NCBI GenBank assembly: GCA_013152475.1 | Contig: JAADGH010000241.1 | Location: forward strand, 1-53,132 | Length of the DNA stretch: 53,132 bases | Direction of reading: 5' to 3' | From: Planctomycetota bacterium | GTDB taxonomy: Bacteria > Planctomycetota > Brocadiia > JAADGH01 | In this document: positions 26,101 through 34,086 of the stretch, piece by piece | Position numbering within the stretch: position 1 is the stretch's first letter | Layout: every line of letters starts with the position of its first letter | Position numbers and translations under genes: made by a program | Notes under the pieces: generated by a model | Told to the model about the DNA's origin: nothing | What the model saw: the letters and a program-made list of their open reading frames with translations, nothing else | The model's database searches: none

Positions 26101-26604
26101 TACGTCGGGCGCCACGGTCTCGTCATGGAGAACGGCCTGCCATCGGACACGGTCATCACGGTCAACCGCGCCGGCGGCGTTGTTTACGATCTTGTGAATC
26201 ACAAACCGGTTGCAGCGGAAGTGAAAGATGGCAAGCTCACGATCTCGGCGCACCTCGGTCCGTGCAAGGGGCGGTTGCTCATGGTGACGCCCTCGGCCAT
26301 CGAGTCCGTCCGCGTGAAATGCCCCGAGTCCATCGCGCGGGGCACGTCGGGGACAATTACGATTGAGGTGCTGGATGCCAATGGCAGACCCGTAGATGCG
26401 GTGTGCCCGATCCAGATGGACATCCTGGATGCGGAGGGCCGGCCCGCCGAGTTCAGCGGGTACTACGGTGCGGCGGGTGGCAAGGCCACAATCCAGCTCG
26501 ACATCGCCCCGAACGACAGGCAAGGCATCTGGACGATCGCGGCGACGGACCTCGCCTCCGGTCGAACATCAGTGCGGTATCTGCGGGTGACGGGTGCACG
26601 TTAA
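23197..26604 (+). CDS. Large secreted LamG-domain protein with putative glycosidase barrel
   Basis: The 1135-residue protein has AAAAGGAG upstream of ATG 23197 and a signal peptide ending near ..GPSLAQ. Residues ~45-255 are a LamG/concanavalin domain (FTIEFWMKPKP, GKWYHIAFTYDG, YIDQVRISNG). A short beta domain with an Ala/Pro/Lys linker follows (about 265-385). Residues ~395-770 look like a clan GH-A-type barrel (MPVVMWGGHGNSIETVKRM at its start). Residues ~770-920 resemble the amidotransferase-like domain of GH42 enzymes (FKVLFMMGCDVLTESVAKR). Beta domains close the C-terminus. Glycosidase activity is inferred; no catalytic pair was assigned. The nicotinate phosphoribosyltransferase ATG lies 22 bases after its stop. 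Confidence 0.65.
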   Translation: MTNQWRIGLVLLAVVCFCGPSLAQDEKPQLCEPWETEYKGDDATGKHVIALWQFNPGSEAKDNSGHGHDLKPAGAKFSKEGKFGGALESFCGWPVGDKKHAATAANSPGLTPKGAFTIEFWMKPKPEFKDYPDCFFIDKKYVDHTDYQIILGGAGRRSESRAWRAILGFGGDSQTYYSEKRSYEPGKWYHIAFTYDGAGTGAFYVNGIPIGKTTYPGRKNIVPGKKPLSIGDRIGSYYHGFPGYIDQVRISNGVREFCPARFAFVSERTSFRRMEKGQVLRFTLTNLLRVPLKGAVARVSMSGYCEKTFNLPELAAGETKHIDYPLDTSLRPDTYQVKASITIPRDRGHDAGPPKSNAAPKATPAVKGKAAPKAPIVSPEAYVGEESFPVTIVARRTPNTMPVVMWGGHGNSIETVKRMKDIGFTHCLGLSCDFKKIWDAGKPIDECARPDYVARAKEMLNLCLAENFGVIAGLSPGSWLRRTQDKMRRIDRKGKPYGGKDKDKGDVCGQFPEARKFCYNVGASVAQTYGKFPAFEASMVHTEVRGHTRPCFHQRDKDAFKKFAGYDIPEEVTSSSRGVKYEKLKDFPADRIIPDDNPILTYYKWFWKTGDGWNPMHTALHKGLKSTGRKDLWTYHDPAVRVPSIWGNGGAVDILSQWTYSYPDPIRIACATDELFAMAKGGPPYQKVMKMTQIIWYRSQTAPKSKASQEAVQRQTVWEDTDPDADFITIAPMHLREAFWTKISRPIRGIMYHGWGSLVHTEKPGGYRYTNPQTKYELARLIRTVVRPLGPTLLQVPGVKADVAFLESFASQMFAGRGTYGWNGRWEGNAYHIVQYAQLQPEIVYDETVLRDGLDRFKVLFMMGCDVLTESVAKRAKEFQAKGGLIVGDENLAPAIQPDILIQSYDRTRKAKEDKAALLARAAALRKDLDPHYTRYVESSNPQVITYRRRYGDTDYVFAINDNREYGDYVGRHGLVMENGLPSDTVITVNRAGGVVYDLVNHKPVAAEVKDGKLTISAHLGPCKGRLLMVTPSAIESVRVKCPESIARGTSGTITIEVLDANGRPVDAVCPIQMDILDAEGRPAEFSGYYGAAGGKATIQLDIAPNDRQGIWTIAATDLASGRTSVRYLRVTGAR

Positions 26605-26626
26605 GATTGGCCCTGAGGAGAAAGGA

Positions 26627-28003
26627 ATGGCTTCAGGAGAGAGACCTCTCCCCTTCGTGAGCGAGGACAATCTTGCCCTGTGCACCGACCTGTACCAACT
26701 GACCATGGCGGCGGGATACTTCGAGAACCGACTCGATCAGGTCGCCACGTTCGAGCTGTTCGTTCGAACACTGCCCCCGCACAGGGCGTTCCTGGTGGCC
26801 GCCGGCCTGGAGCAGGCATTGCAATACATCGAGCGCCTGCGGTTCAACAACGACGCCATCGACTACCTCCGGCGCCACGACGTCTTCACGCACATGAGCG
26901 ACGAGTTTTTCGATTATCTGAAAGGCTTCCGATTCACGGGCGACGTTCACGCCATGCCGGAGGGGACCGTCTTCTTCTCCAACGAGCCCGTCCTGCGTGT
27001 TACGGCCCCGGTCATCGAGGCGCAGGTGGTGGAGACATATCTTCTGACGACGATCAATTTCCAGACCCTTGTGGCCACGAAGGCCGCGCGTGTGGTCCAG
27101 GCCGCGCAGGGGAGGCTCGTGGCCGACTTCGGCACGCGGCGGGCCCACGGCCCTCTGGCCGGCCTATGGGCTGCGCGGGCGAGCTATATCGGCGGGTGCA
27201 CGTCCACGTCGAACGTCCTCGCCGGCGCCATGTTCGGCATCCCCGTCGTCGGCACGGCGGCGCACTCGTGGACCATGGCCTTTGACACGGAGGAGGAGGC
27301 CTACCGGCGATACCATGACGTGTTCCCCGACAGTACGGTCCTGCTCATCGACACCTACGACACCATCGAGGGCGCCAGGCGCGCGGCGCGGCTGGACTTC
27401 CCCATCCGCGGCGTCCGCCTCGACAGCGGCGACCTGGCGGCCTTGAGCAGGGAGGTGCGGAAGATTCTCGACGACGCCGGCAAGAGGGATGTCAAGATCA
27501 TCGCCAGCGGAGATCTGAACGAATACAAGATCGCTGAGCTGCTCGCCAAGGATGCGCCAATCGATCTCTTCGGTGTCGGGACGGAGATGGTCACCTCGAA
27601 GGACGCCCCCGCTCTCGGCGGCGTGTACAAACTGGTCGAGCAGCGCTCCGGGAACAAGGTGGCCTACAAAATGAAGGCCAGCGAGGACAAGGCGACCTAC
27701 CCCAGCGCGAAGCAGGTGTTCCGCCAGGCCGATGCGAACGGCATGTTCGTCCGGGACGTTCTCACCACCGCCGATGATGCTCAGAAAGGCGCGGCCCTGA
27801 TCGAGCCGGCCGTCGAGGAGGGAAAGCGGAGCAGCCCGCCCCTGCCCCTCGATGTGATCCGGGACCGGGCGCAGGAACAGATTGCATGCCTGGGCGACCG
27901 TTTCCGCGCTTTGGCGCCGAGGGATGCCTATCCCGTCGAGGTGAGCGATAGGTTGAGGAAACTCACGAGGCGAACGCGCGAAGAGTTGGGCATCCAGGAT
28001 TGA
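26627..28003 (+). CDS. pncB: Nicotinate phosphoribosyltransferase
   Basis: The start is ATG 26627 with GAGAAAGGA immediately upstream; an in-frame start at 26594 overlaps the previous stop and is less likely. The 458-residue enzyme joins nicotinate to PRPP, using ATP, to make nicotinate mononucleotide for NAD salvage. DLYQLTMAAGYF at the N-terminus, DFGTRRAHGP (about residues 165-174, containing the His phosphorylated in the family) and VRLDSGDLAALS are diagnostic. FGVGTEMVTSKDAPALGGVYKLV is the late phosphate-binding region. The cytoplasmic gene follows a secreted glycosidase-like gene and is followed after 5 bases by a NUDIX gene. Confidence 0.93.
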   Translation: MASGERPLPFVSEDNLALCTDLYQLTMAAGYFENRLDQVATFELFVRTLPPHRAFLVAAGLEQALQYIERLRFNNDAIDYLRRHDVFTHMSDEFFDYLKGFRFTGDVHAMPEGTVFFSNEPVLRVTAPVIEAQVVETYLLTTINFQTLVATKAARVVQAAQGRLVADFGTRRAHGPLAGLWAARASYIGGCTSTSNVLAGAMFGIPVVGTAAHSWTMAFDTEEEAYRRYHDVFPDSTVLLIDTYDTIEGARRAARLDFPIRGVRLDSGDLAALSREVRKILDDAGKRDVKIIASGDLNEYKIAELLAKDAPIDLFGVGTEMVTSKDAPALGGVYKLVEQRSGNKVAYKMKASEDKATYPSAKQVFRQADANGMFVRDVLTTADDAQKGAALIEPAVEEGKRSSPPLPLDVIRDRAQEQIACLGDRFRALAPRDAYPVEVSDRLRKLTRRTREELGIQD

Positions 28004-28008
28004 GAGAG

Positions 28009-28464
28009 ATGGCGAAATACACCTACGACTATCCCCGTCCCTGCGTCACCGTGGACACCGTGATCTTCCGGCCCACCGACAATGGCCTGAAGGTGCTCCT
28101 GGTGCGGCGGAAGTCCGATCCCTACAAGGGCATGTGGGCCATCCCGGGCGGCTTTGTCGAGATGGATGAGTCCCTCAAGGAGGCGGCGCGCCGGGAGCTG
28201 GAGGAGGAGACGGGCGTGACGGACGTCGAGATCGAGCAACTCCATGCCTTCGGCGCGCCCGACCGCGATCCGCGCACGCGGGTCATCACGGTGGTCTATC
28301 TCGCCGTGATCGACGCGCACCGCACCCACGTTCGCGCCGGCGATGACGCTGCCGAGGCGGTGTGGCACTCGATGGACAACCTGCCCGAGCTGGCCTTCGA
28401 CCACGCCGACATCCTGGCCATGGCGCTGGAGCGCTACCACAGCCAACAAGCGGGATCCAAGTAG
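28009..28464 (+). CDS. NUDIX hydrolase
   Basis: This 151-residue protein starts at ATG 28009, five bases after pncB. The NUDIX box spans about residues 43-65 (GGFVEMDESLKEAAR, then RELEEETGV) and keeps all metal-binding Glu residues. The length and the VRRKSDPYKGMWAIPGG entry match the ADP-ribose pyrophosphatase/NADH pyrophosphatase-like group. It lacks the C-terminal winged helix of NrtR regulators, so an enzymatic role is more likely. Adjacency to pncB points to NAD or ADP-ribose turnover. Its stop faces the GH20-like gene six bases away. Confidence 0.9.
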   Translation: MAKYTYDYPRPCVTVDTVIFRPTDNGLKVLLVRRKSDPYKGMWAIPGGFVEMDESLKEAARRELEEETGVTDVEIEQLHAFGAPDRDPRTRVITVVYLAVIDAHRTHVRAGDDAAEAVWHSMDNLPELAFDHADILAMALERYHSQQAGSK

Positions 28465-28469
28465 ACCGT

Positions 28470-30167
28470 TCAGTTGTTCCAGTTGCGCCAGACAACGGGA
28501 TCGCGGCGTTGGCCCGCATTCCAAAACTGCTCGGCGGAGGTGAGGATGGACATGGCCTTCTCGTCGCGCACGGCATCGAGCCAGGGGGGATTGAGATACC
28601 AGTGCGATACGATCATGCCGAGGCCGATGCCTTTGTCCGGCTTCCCGTCCGGGTTCAGGCCGGCCACGTAGCGGGAGAAGTTCTGGTTATGCGCCCGGTG
28701 CCGCCGCCAGCGGTCGATATGTTTTTTCGTTATTGCCAATTTTCCCAAGACGGCGCCTACCACGGCGAACCCGTTGTCGGAGAAGTAGAGGCTCGACGGG
28801 AAATCCGCCCTCGGCCCGCCCGTGTCGGGATAGGGCCGGACGAAGGGGTAGTACTGCCAGTCCGCGATGATGACGTCCTTCGGGATGTCCTTGGCCGCCG
28901 GCCAGGTCGGCGCGCCGGGATGGGCGCCGTGTGCGGAGCCGGTGGGGAACTGCCGCTGGTTCAGGAGCATGTCGCCCCACATCATCGTCCGCACGTTACG
29001 CCGTTTGAGGTAGTCGTGCAGGAAACGGACGCTGCCGGCGAAGAGCGCGGTGATTTCGCGGTCCTTCTTCCTGGGAACAAAGCCAAGCGCCCCGCACTCG
29101 TCGTGGCCGATGTGGAGGATTGTGGGCCGAAAGAGGTCGATGGTTTCGTCGATCACGCCGGCGACGATCTTTCGCACTTCCGAATTGTTTGGATCGTAAA
29201 CCGGCTCCCAGTAGAAGAAGTCGTCGTACCGCGCAACCCGTTTTTTAGGATACTGCGCCAGCTTCACCAGCATCAGGTCCGGTCGGGCCTTGGCGAGGAA
29301 GTGTTCCTGGTGGGAGAGCAGGTTGAGTTGGGGGATCGGCTCGGCGTAGTACTTCCGCGTGAGTTCGATGATCGGCTTCAGGCCCGCGACAGGCATGGCC
29401 TGGGGCAGCGCCATGTCGGGGCAGCTTGTGAAGCGGAAGACGTTGCACAAGTCGATCAGGATGCCGTTCATCTTGTACCGGAGGGCCATGCGGGTCATGT
29501 GCTCCAGGAGCGGCAGGTAGTCGTTCATGGTTTTGAAGTTCTGATACATCTCCGGCTTCTGCTCGGCGCGCCGTTCGAAGAGGTTCCACCCCTGCACGGT
29601 GTAGGCCGGGACCTGCATGTGGCAGATGCGCATGGCCAGGCTGGGGAAGTCCACGATGTCGCAGCAGGGGACCTCGATGGAGCCGTTGCGCTTCACCATC
29701 AATTGACCAAGCGTCAGCGCAGCGCAGACCATGCCGCGTCGGTCTTTCGCGCCGATGAACACGCCGTCGCCGCGGATCGAGATGAAGTATCCCTCGGGTG
29801 GAAGGTCTTTCGGTATTGCGAATCTCCGCTCCTCGCAGGCCTTCGCGATGATGGGGTATGCGCCGAAGCCGTCGAATATGATGACGCTTTCCTTCGACAT
29901 CGTGCCCGAGCGCTCGATGCGCAATCGGCCGCCGAGCATTCGTTCGATGTCCTCGTTGAGGATCGCCGCGCCGTTGGCGTCGGCCTCGGGGATATTCGTG
30001 CCGACAACGATCCGCGTATCTTTCGTTATTGGGAATCTCCCCTCCCTCACGACCACGCTCTTGGGATAGGGAACCAGGGGGAGAGGCGGCTCGCCGGCAT
30101 GGGCAACGCAGAGCAGTGTTCCGATAGCCGCAGCCAAGATGGTGGAGAGTGGTCTGATGCGTTTCAT
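28470..30167 (-). CDS. Secreted GH20-like beta-N-acetylhexosaminidase
   Basis: I start at the ATG at 30167, which gives a signal peptide (MKRIRPLSTILAAAIGTLLCVAHA); the open frame extends 17 codons further. The 565-residue protein has the N-terminal alpha/beta domain typical of GH20 (PYPKSVVVREGRFPI, PPEGYFISI, GMVCAALTLGQLM). A TIM barrel follows, with HIGHDE near residues 351-356, matching the catalytic Asp-Glu pair (usually HxGGDE; the second Gly is His here). It should release terminal N-acetylhexosamines from glycans outside the cytoplasm. It is the only minus-strand enzyme of this carbohydrate region. The upstream gap 30168-30352 holds one hairpin and no gene. Confidence 0.8.
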   Translation of the reverse strand: MKRIRPLSTILAAAIGTLLCVAHAGEPPLPLVPYPKSVVVREGRFPITKDTRIVVGTNIPEADANGAAILNEDIERMLGGRLRIERSGTMSKESVIIFDGFGAYPIIAKACEERRFAIPKDLPPEGYFISIRGDGVFIGAKDRRGMVCAALTLGQLMVKRNGSIEVPCCDIVDFPSLAMRICHMQVPAYTVQGWNLFERRAEQKPEMYQNFKTMNDYLPLLEHMTRMALRYKMNGILIDLCNVFRFTSCPDMALPQAMPVAGLKPIIELTRKYYAEPIPQLNLLSHQEHFLAKARPDLMLVKLAQYPKKRVARYDDFFYWEPVYDPNNSEVRKIVAGVIDETIDLFRPTILHIGHDECGALGFVPRKKDREITALFAGSVRFLHDYLKRRNVRTMMWGDMLLNQRQFPTGSAHGAHPGAPTWPAAKDIPKDVIIADWQYYPFVRPYPDTGGPRADFPSSLYFSDNGFAVVGAVLGKLAITKKHIDRWRRHRAHNQNFSRYVAGLNPDGKPDKGIGLGMIVSHWYLNPPWLDAVRDEKAMSILTSAEQFWNAGQRRDPVVWRNWNN

Positions 30168-30207
30168 GTTGCTTGATTCGCTCCTGTGGCAGAAGCCGAT
30201 TCGGTCA

Positions 30208-30231
30208 AGCACGCTCAACCTTGTTTGAGCG
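30208..30231. repeat. Hairpin CACGCTCAA/TTGAGCGTG
   Basis: CACGCTCAA and TTGAGCGTG are perfect 9-base arms around a short loop, in the gap between the GH20-like gene and the coiled-coil gene. It could terminate the minus-strand coiled-coil transcript. No T-run was seen on the relevant side. Confidence 0.4.
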
Positions 30232-30352
30232 TGTCTTCCGTTGGCACGGGTCTCGCGGTATTCGCACGCTCAAGCCCGCGAAGACGCAGGCTCGGGCATG
30301 GCACATGTACATGCACAGGGAAATCCCGACCCGACGGCCAACTGACACAGAG

Positions 30353-31057
30353 TCACGAGGCCGGGGGTGGGGCCTCTTCCGATTCATCGAAGGGAGCAGG
30401 GTCTTCAACAGGCGCGGGGCCGGAGGCGCCTTCGGATTTATCGGGTTCTTCGGGCTGCTCCGCTCCGGTCTGGCCTTCGCTAAGGAGATTCTGGACCTCC
30501 TCGGTGCTCTCGATCAGGCGCTCCTCGGCCTGGCCTCGGTTTTCAACCATGGACTTCATCTGGTCGATCCGCGTGATGCCGCGCTCCAGCTCGCTGCGCA
30601 TCTGGCCAAGAACGTCGGTGACGGTCTGGTCGAAATTCGCAAATGTGTTGGAAAGGCTCTTCTCGAAGACATTCCGGAAGTAGTCTTCGAACTTGGCAAC
30701 GCGGTCCACCATGTTCGTCACTTCGTTCCTGGTCTGCTCCGCGAACTGCCGTGCCTGATCGGCCTTGGACTTCGCCTCATCGGCCTGGCTCTGTGCGGAG
30801 GCGCGGATCTCATCGGTTTTCTGGTCGAGGGACAACTGCGCCTCGTCGATCCGCTGGGCCAGCGATGCCTGGACCTCCTCCATCTTTTGCTCCAGCGAGG
30901 AGAGAGTCGTCGCGGTGGTCACCACCCGGCCGCGCACGCGCAACGCCACCAGCGCACAGATCAGGGCAAGCAGCGCGGAAAGCGCCGCCACCCCGAGCGC
31001 GACGAGGACGAGCCATTCGGGCAGGTTCGACAAGAAGCCTTCGGTTCCGGTGCTCAA
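30353..31057 (-). CDS. Membrane-anchored coiled-coil protein of unknown function
   Basis: The 234-residue protein starts at TTG 31057, supported by GGGGAG five bases upstream. One membrane helix lies at about residues 14-42. A long coiled coil follows (about 48-185), rich in Glu, Gln and Ala with heptad-like spacing (LEQKMEEVQASLAQRIDEAQ), and the acidic Pro-rich tail is disordered. The layout resembles methyl-accepting or apolipoprotein-like helical proteins, but no family was recognised. A strong promoter lies upstream. Confidence 0.75.
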   Translation of the reverse strand: MSTGTEGFLSNLPEWLVLVALGVAALSALLALICALVALRVRGRVVTTATTLSSLEQKMEEVQASLAQRIDEAQLSLDQKTDEIRASAQSQADEAKSKADQARQFAEQTRNEVTNMVDRVAKFEDYFRNVFEKSLSNTFANFDQTVTDVLGQMRSELERGITRIDQMKSMVENRGQAEERLIESTEEVQNLLSEGQTGAEQPEEPDKSEGASGPAPVEDPAPFDESEEAPPPAS

Positions 31058-31101
31058 GGCGGCTCCCCTTTCTACGGGTTAGGGCTCTGGTATCGGACTA
31101 C

Positions 31102-31130
31102 AGAATACCGTCGCACACGGGGGATGTCAA
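31102..31130 (-). promoter_or_regulatory. Sigma-70-type promoter for the coiled-coil gene
   Basis: On the minus strand, a perfect TTGACA (31125-31130) is followed after 17 bases by TATTCT (31102-31107), 44 bases before the TTG start at 31057. Confidence 0.7.
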
Positions 31131-31195
31131 ACCGTTTTTGTCAAACGTGGTGGGAAACAGGTCGCCCTGGAAGCAACCCGCAGGCCCTTGGCCTA

Positions 31196-31224
31196 TTGAC
31201 TTTGCCCTCGGCCGCCGTTATAGT
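31196..31224 (+). promoter_or_regulatory. Sigma-70-type promoter for the isomerase-DUF3604 genes
   Basis: TTGACT (31196-31201), a 17-base spacer and TATAGT (31219-31224) lie about 90 bases upstream of the start codon. It diverges from the promoter at 31102-31130. Confidence 0.7.
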
Positions 31225-31314
31225 TTTCCTGTGCAGTAAAAGAGACGCTGCCATGAACCGGCTTCAATTCATCTGAAAGATTTACTCGATTTTGACGTGA
31301 GGTCACTGAACAGT

Positions 31315-32133
31315 ATGGATCAATGGCAAGTCGGCTGTGACACGTGGGCGTTTCGTGACAAAAAGTTGCGAGAGTTCGTCCCGGCCTTGGGGTCCCTGGG
31401 GTTTGACTGTGTGAATCTGAGCTCCGTCTCCGGTGCGTGCCCCCACGTGCTGCCCGAGCATAGCCGCCGCCGCCTCGAAGCGATCCGCCGCGTCTGCGAG
31501 TCGAACCACCTCCCCATCTCCGCAGTTCAAACCAGCGCATCTCTCGCTGCGGCCGGCCAGGACGAGCGCGAGGACGCCATTGATCTGGTCCGGCGGTACG
31601 TCGAGATGTGCACGGTCCTTGCCGCGAGTATGATCGTCATCGACCTCGGCGGCATGGAGCCGGAGGAGGAAATCAATCCCGTGGTCCAACGAACTCGTCC
31701 CGCCCTGAAGGAGGTCGCCGAGATCGCCGCCGCCGCCGAGATTCGCCTCGCCATCGAGAGCGACACCCAGGCCGCCGTCAACACGGCCGAGTTGGATCGC
31801 AAGCTGATCGACGCCGCAGACCACCCCGTCCTCGGGGCAAATTACAACGTGGGAAATCTCCAGGCAGCGGGCCACGATGCACTGAACGCCATCGACACAC
31901 TTGCGGGCAAGATTGGCAACGTCCACCTGAAGGACGTGGTCGCGAAGGACGGCCAGCTCACCTACTGCGGCCTGGGCGAGGGCACAGTGGACTTCGGTGC
32001 GATCCTCCGGAAGCTGATCGACACCGGTTACAAGGGCGCTATCATCGTCGAATACGACGGCGAAGGAAGTCCGCTGGCCGGCGTTCAGAGCTCCATCGGA
32101 CACCTGCAACCGATCCTCAGCAAGCTGGGTTGA
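31315..32133 (+). CDS. Sugar phosphate isomerase/epimerase (xylose-isomerase-like TIM barrel)
   Basis: This 272-residue TIM-barrel protein starts at ATG 31315 with GAGGT 11 bases upstream; GTG 31297 in the same frame is an alternative. WQVGCDTWAFRD opens the barrel. Metal-binding positions are suggested by the Glu and His residues in LAIESDTQAA, GANYNVGNL, GNVHLKDV and IIVEYDGEGSP. The pattern is that of the AP-endonuclease-2/IolE-like family, which isomerises or epimerises sugars and inositols in the cytoplasm. It has its own promoter and is followed after three bases by the DUF3604 gene. Confidence 0.85.
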   Translation: MDQWQVGCDTWAFRDKKLREFVPALGSLGFDCVNLSSVSGACPHVLPEHSRRRLEAIRRVCESNHLPISAVQTSASLAAAGQDEREDAIDLVRRYVEMCTVLAASMIVIDLGGMEPEEEINPVVQRTRPALKEVAEIAAAAEIRLAIESDTQAAVNTAELDRKLIDAADHPVLGANYNVGNLQAAGHDALNAIDTLAGKIGNVHLKDVVAKDGQLTYCGLGEGTVDFGAILRKLIDTGYKGAIIVEYDGEGSPLAGVQSSIGHLQPILSKLG

Positions 32134-32136
32134 ACC

Positions 32137-34086
32137 GTGACCGAAATCTCAAGCTCCCAATCCGATCTGGGCCAAGTAATCCTTTCGCCCACCGACGAAT
32201 GCGTCGTCGGCAGCAACCCCACGTTTGTCATCACCTACGTCGTCGGCCCCCTCGGCATGGCCGCGAACGGCAGCGTGCGCATCAACCTGCCCCACGACTG
32301 CTGGGAGCCCTTCCCGAAGCTCGGCGGTTACTACCAGAAGAAGACGGTCACCTTCGAGATCGAGACCAAAGGCAACGCGGGAATCACCCCTATGCTCGAG
32401 TCCATGGGCCAGGCATGGGCCGTCGCTTTTGTGGATCGTCAGCCCCTCGATCCCGGCGACAAGATCATCTTCACCTACGGCGTGCACGAGCCGGGCACCG
32501 ATCCCATTCGCGCCCAGACCTTCCCCGAGGACTACGCGCGCAAGCACGCCTGCGAGTTCTCTCTGCCGTTCCGCGTCTTTGTGGACACGGAAGGGAAACG
32601 CAACTATCGTGAAATTACCGACGCGCCGCGCATCAAGGTCCGCGCCGATAAGCCGTCGATCATCCACGCGGTCCTTCCGCCCATCATCCGGGCGGGCGAG
32701 GCGGTCGCACTGAAATGCTCCCTGCTGGATCGCTTCCGCAATCGACCGGACGATAAGGTAGAAGCGGCATCCTGTCGCTTCATGAGGAGCCGGGAAGGCT
32801 CTTCTACGTTGACGAACGTGACCCGCCGCATGACCCTTACCGTCCCCGAACTGGGCATCTCGAAGGAGGTCCAGCTCGACGAGGCGTCGGACAATCATGC
32901 TGTCGTCGATGACATCACCTTCGACAAACCGGGACGGTTCCGTGTGACGGTCGAGTGCGAGGGCATCCGCGAGGAGGGCCGATCCAATACCGTCGAGGCG
33001 ATCCCGGAAAAACCCAAGCTGAATCTCTACTTCGGCGACATCCACGGCAAGACCCTTGCCAGCGATGGTCCCGGCACGGTGGATGAGTACTACCAGTACG
33101 GCCGCGACTATGCCCATCTCGACATCTGCGCCGTCTCCGACCACATGGAATTCGCGTATACGAAAACCCCGGACGCCTGGGCCGAGGTGCAGGAGAAGAC
33201 GCGCGACTACTACGAAGAGGGCCGGTTCGTCACGCTCCGCGCCTTCGAGTGGACGTCCAATACCTACGGCCACCGCAACGCCTACTTTCCAGACGACATC
33301 ATCGAGGAGAGCTACTGGACCCTCAGCGACAAGGCCGCCTACTACCAACGCGAGCTGACCCCGGAGCAGTTCTATCGCCTCTTCGAGGGGCGCGAGGTGC
33401 TGCTCATCCCCCACCACACGATCTACAACTACGACTGGACCCACCACAACCCCGAGCTGGAGCGCCTGGTCGAGATCTACTCCTGCTGGGGATCGTCGGA
33501 GTTCAGCGGCAATCCCCTCTGGGACAAGCGAGAGATCGAGGGCGGCGCCGTGCGCGACGCGCTGAACCGGGGCTACCGCCTCGGCATCATGGCCTCCAGC
33601 GACACGCACGACAGTTGCCCCGGCCGGTGCTGCGCCGGCAACCGCGCGGCGAACATCAACTACAAGCACGGCATCCTCGGCGTTTACGCCCCGTCGCTCA
33701 CCCGCCGGGCGGTCTACGAGGCCCTCAAGGCCCGGCGCTGCTTCGGCGCCACGGGCGAGCGCATCCGCCTGGAGTTCAGCATTAACGAAATATTCATGGG
33801 CGAAGAGATGATTCTCGACAGCCCCGATGTTCCGCGCCGTCTCTACTTGAAGGTCATTGGCACGGACAAGATCGACCGTGTCGAGATCATTCGAAACGGC
33901 AAGGCGGCCTATACCCTATCCGGCGAGAGCGATTTTTTCTCCGCCACATGGACCGACACGACGCCGCTCGGCCAATCGCTGACGTCCGAGCTCGACGGCG
34001 CGGCCTTCGACTACTACTACGCCCGGGTCCTCCAGGCCGACGGCAACATGGCTTGGTCCAGCCCGATCTGGATTCGCAGTACGTAG
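32137..34086 (+). CDS. DUF3604 protein with PHP-like metal-dependent fold, carrying a palindromic insertion
   Basis: The 649-residue protein starts at GTG 32137. Residues ~1-285 are beta-sandwich domains and residues ~290-560 are the DUF3604/PHP-like catalytic region. LYFGDIHGKT, AVSDHMEF, LIPHHTIYNYDW and MASSDTHDSCPGRC supply the Asp/His residues expected to bind a metal centre. A beta domain closes the protein. No signal peptide is visible. Residues 208-224 (VEAASCRFMRS then REGSST) are encoded by a 50-bp palindromic repeat whose other copies are intergenic; the frame is kept, so the insertion adds 17 residues in the second beta domain. Hydrolase activity is inferred; the substrate is unknown. 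Confidence 0.8.
   Translation: MTEISSSQSDLGQVILSPTDECVVGSNPTFVITYVVGPLGMAANGSVRINLPHDCWEPFPKLGGYYQKKTVTFEIETKGNAGITPMLESMGQAWAVAFVDRQPLDPGDKIIFTYGVHEPGTDPIRAQTFPEDYARKHACEFSLPFRVFVDTEGKRNYREITDAPRIKVRADKPSIIHAVLPPIIRAGEAVALKCSLLDRFRNRPDDKVEAASCRFMRSREGSSTLTNVTRRMTLTVPELGISKEVQLDEASDNHAVVDDITFDKPGRFRVTVECEGIREEGRSNTVEAIPEKPKLNLYFGDIHGKTLASDGPGTVDEYYQYGRDYAHLDICAVSDHMEFAYTKTPDAWAEVQEKTRDYYEEGRFVTLRAFEWTSNTYGHRNAYFPDDIIEESYWTLSDKAAYYQRELTPEQFYRLFEGREVLLIPHHTIYNYDWTHHNPELERLVEIYSCWGSSEFSGNPLWDKREIEGGAVRDALNRGYRLGIMASSDTHDSCPGRCCAGNRAANINYKHGILGVYAPSLTRRAVYEALKARRCFGATGERIRLEFSINEIFMGEEMILDSPDVPRRLYLKVIGTDKIDRVEIIRNGKAAYTLSGESDFFSATWTDTTPLGQSLTSELDGAAFDYYYARVLQADGNMAWSSPIWIRST
32758..32807 (-). 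repeat. 50-bp palindromic element inside the DUF3604 coding sequence
   Basis: It begins GTAGAAGCGGCATCC and ends GGAAGGCTCTTCTAC. Its reverse complement matches the intergenic copy at 34210-34259 at most of 50 positions and the copy at 52823-52872 in its right half. It starts exactly at codon 208 and reads through without a stop. Confidence 0.85.
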
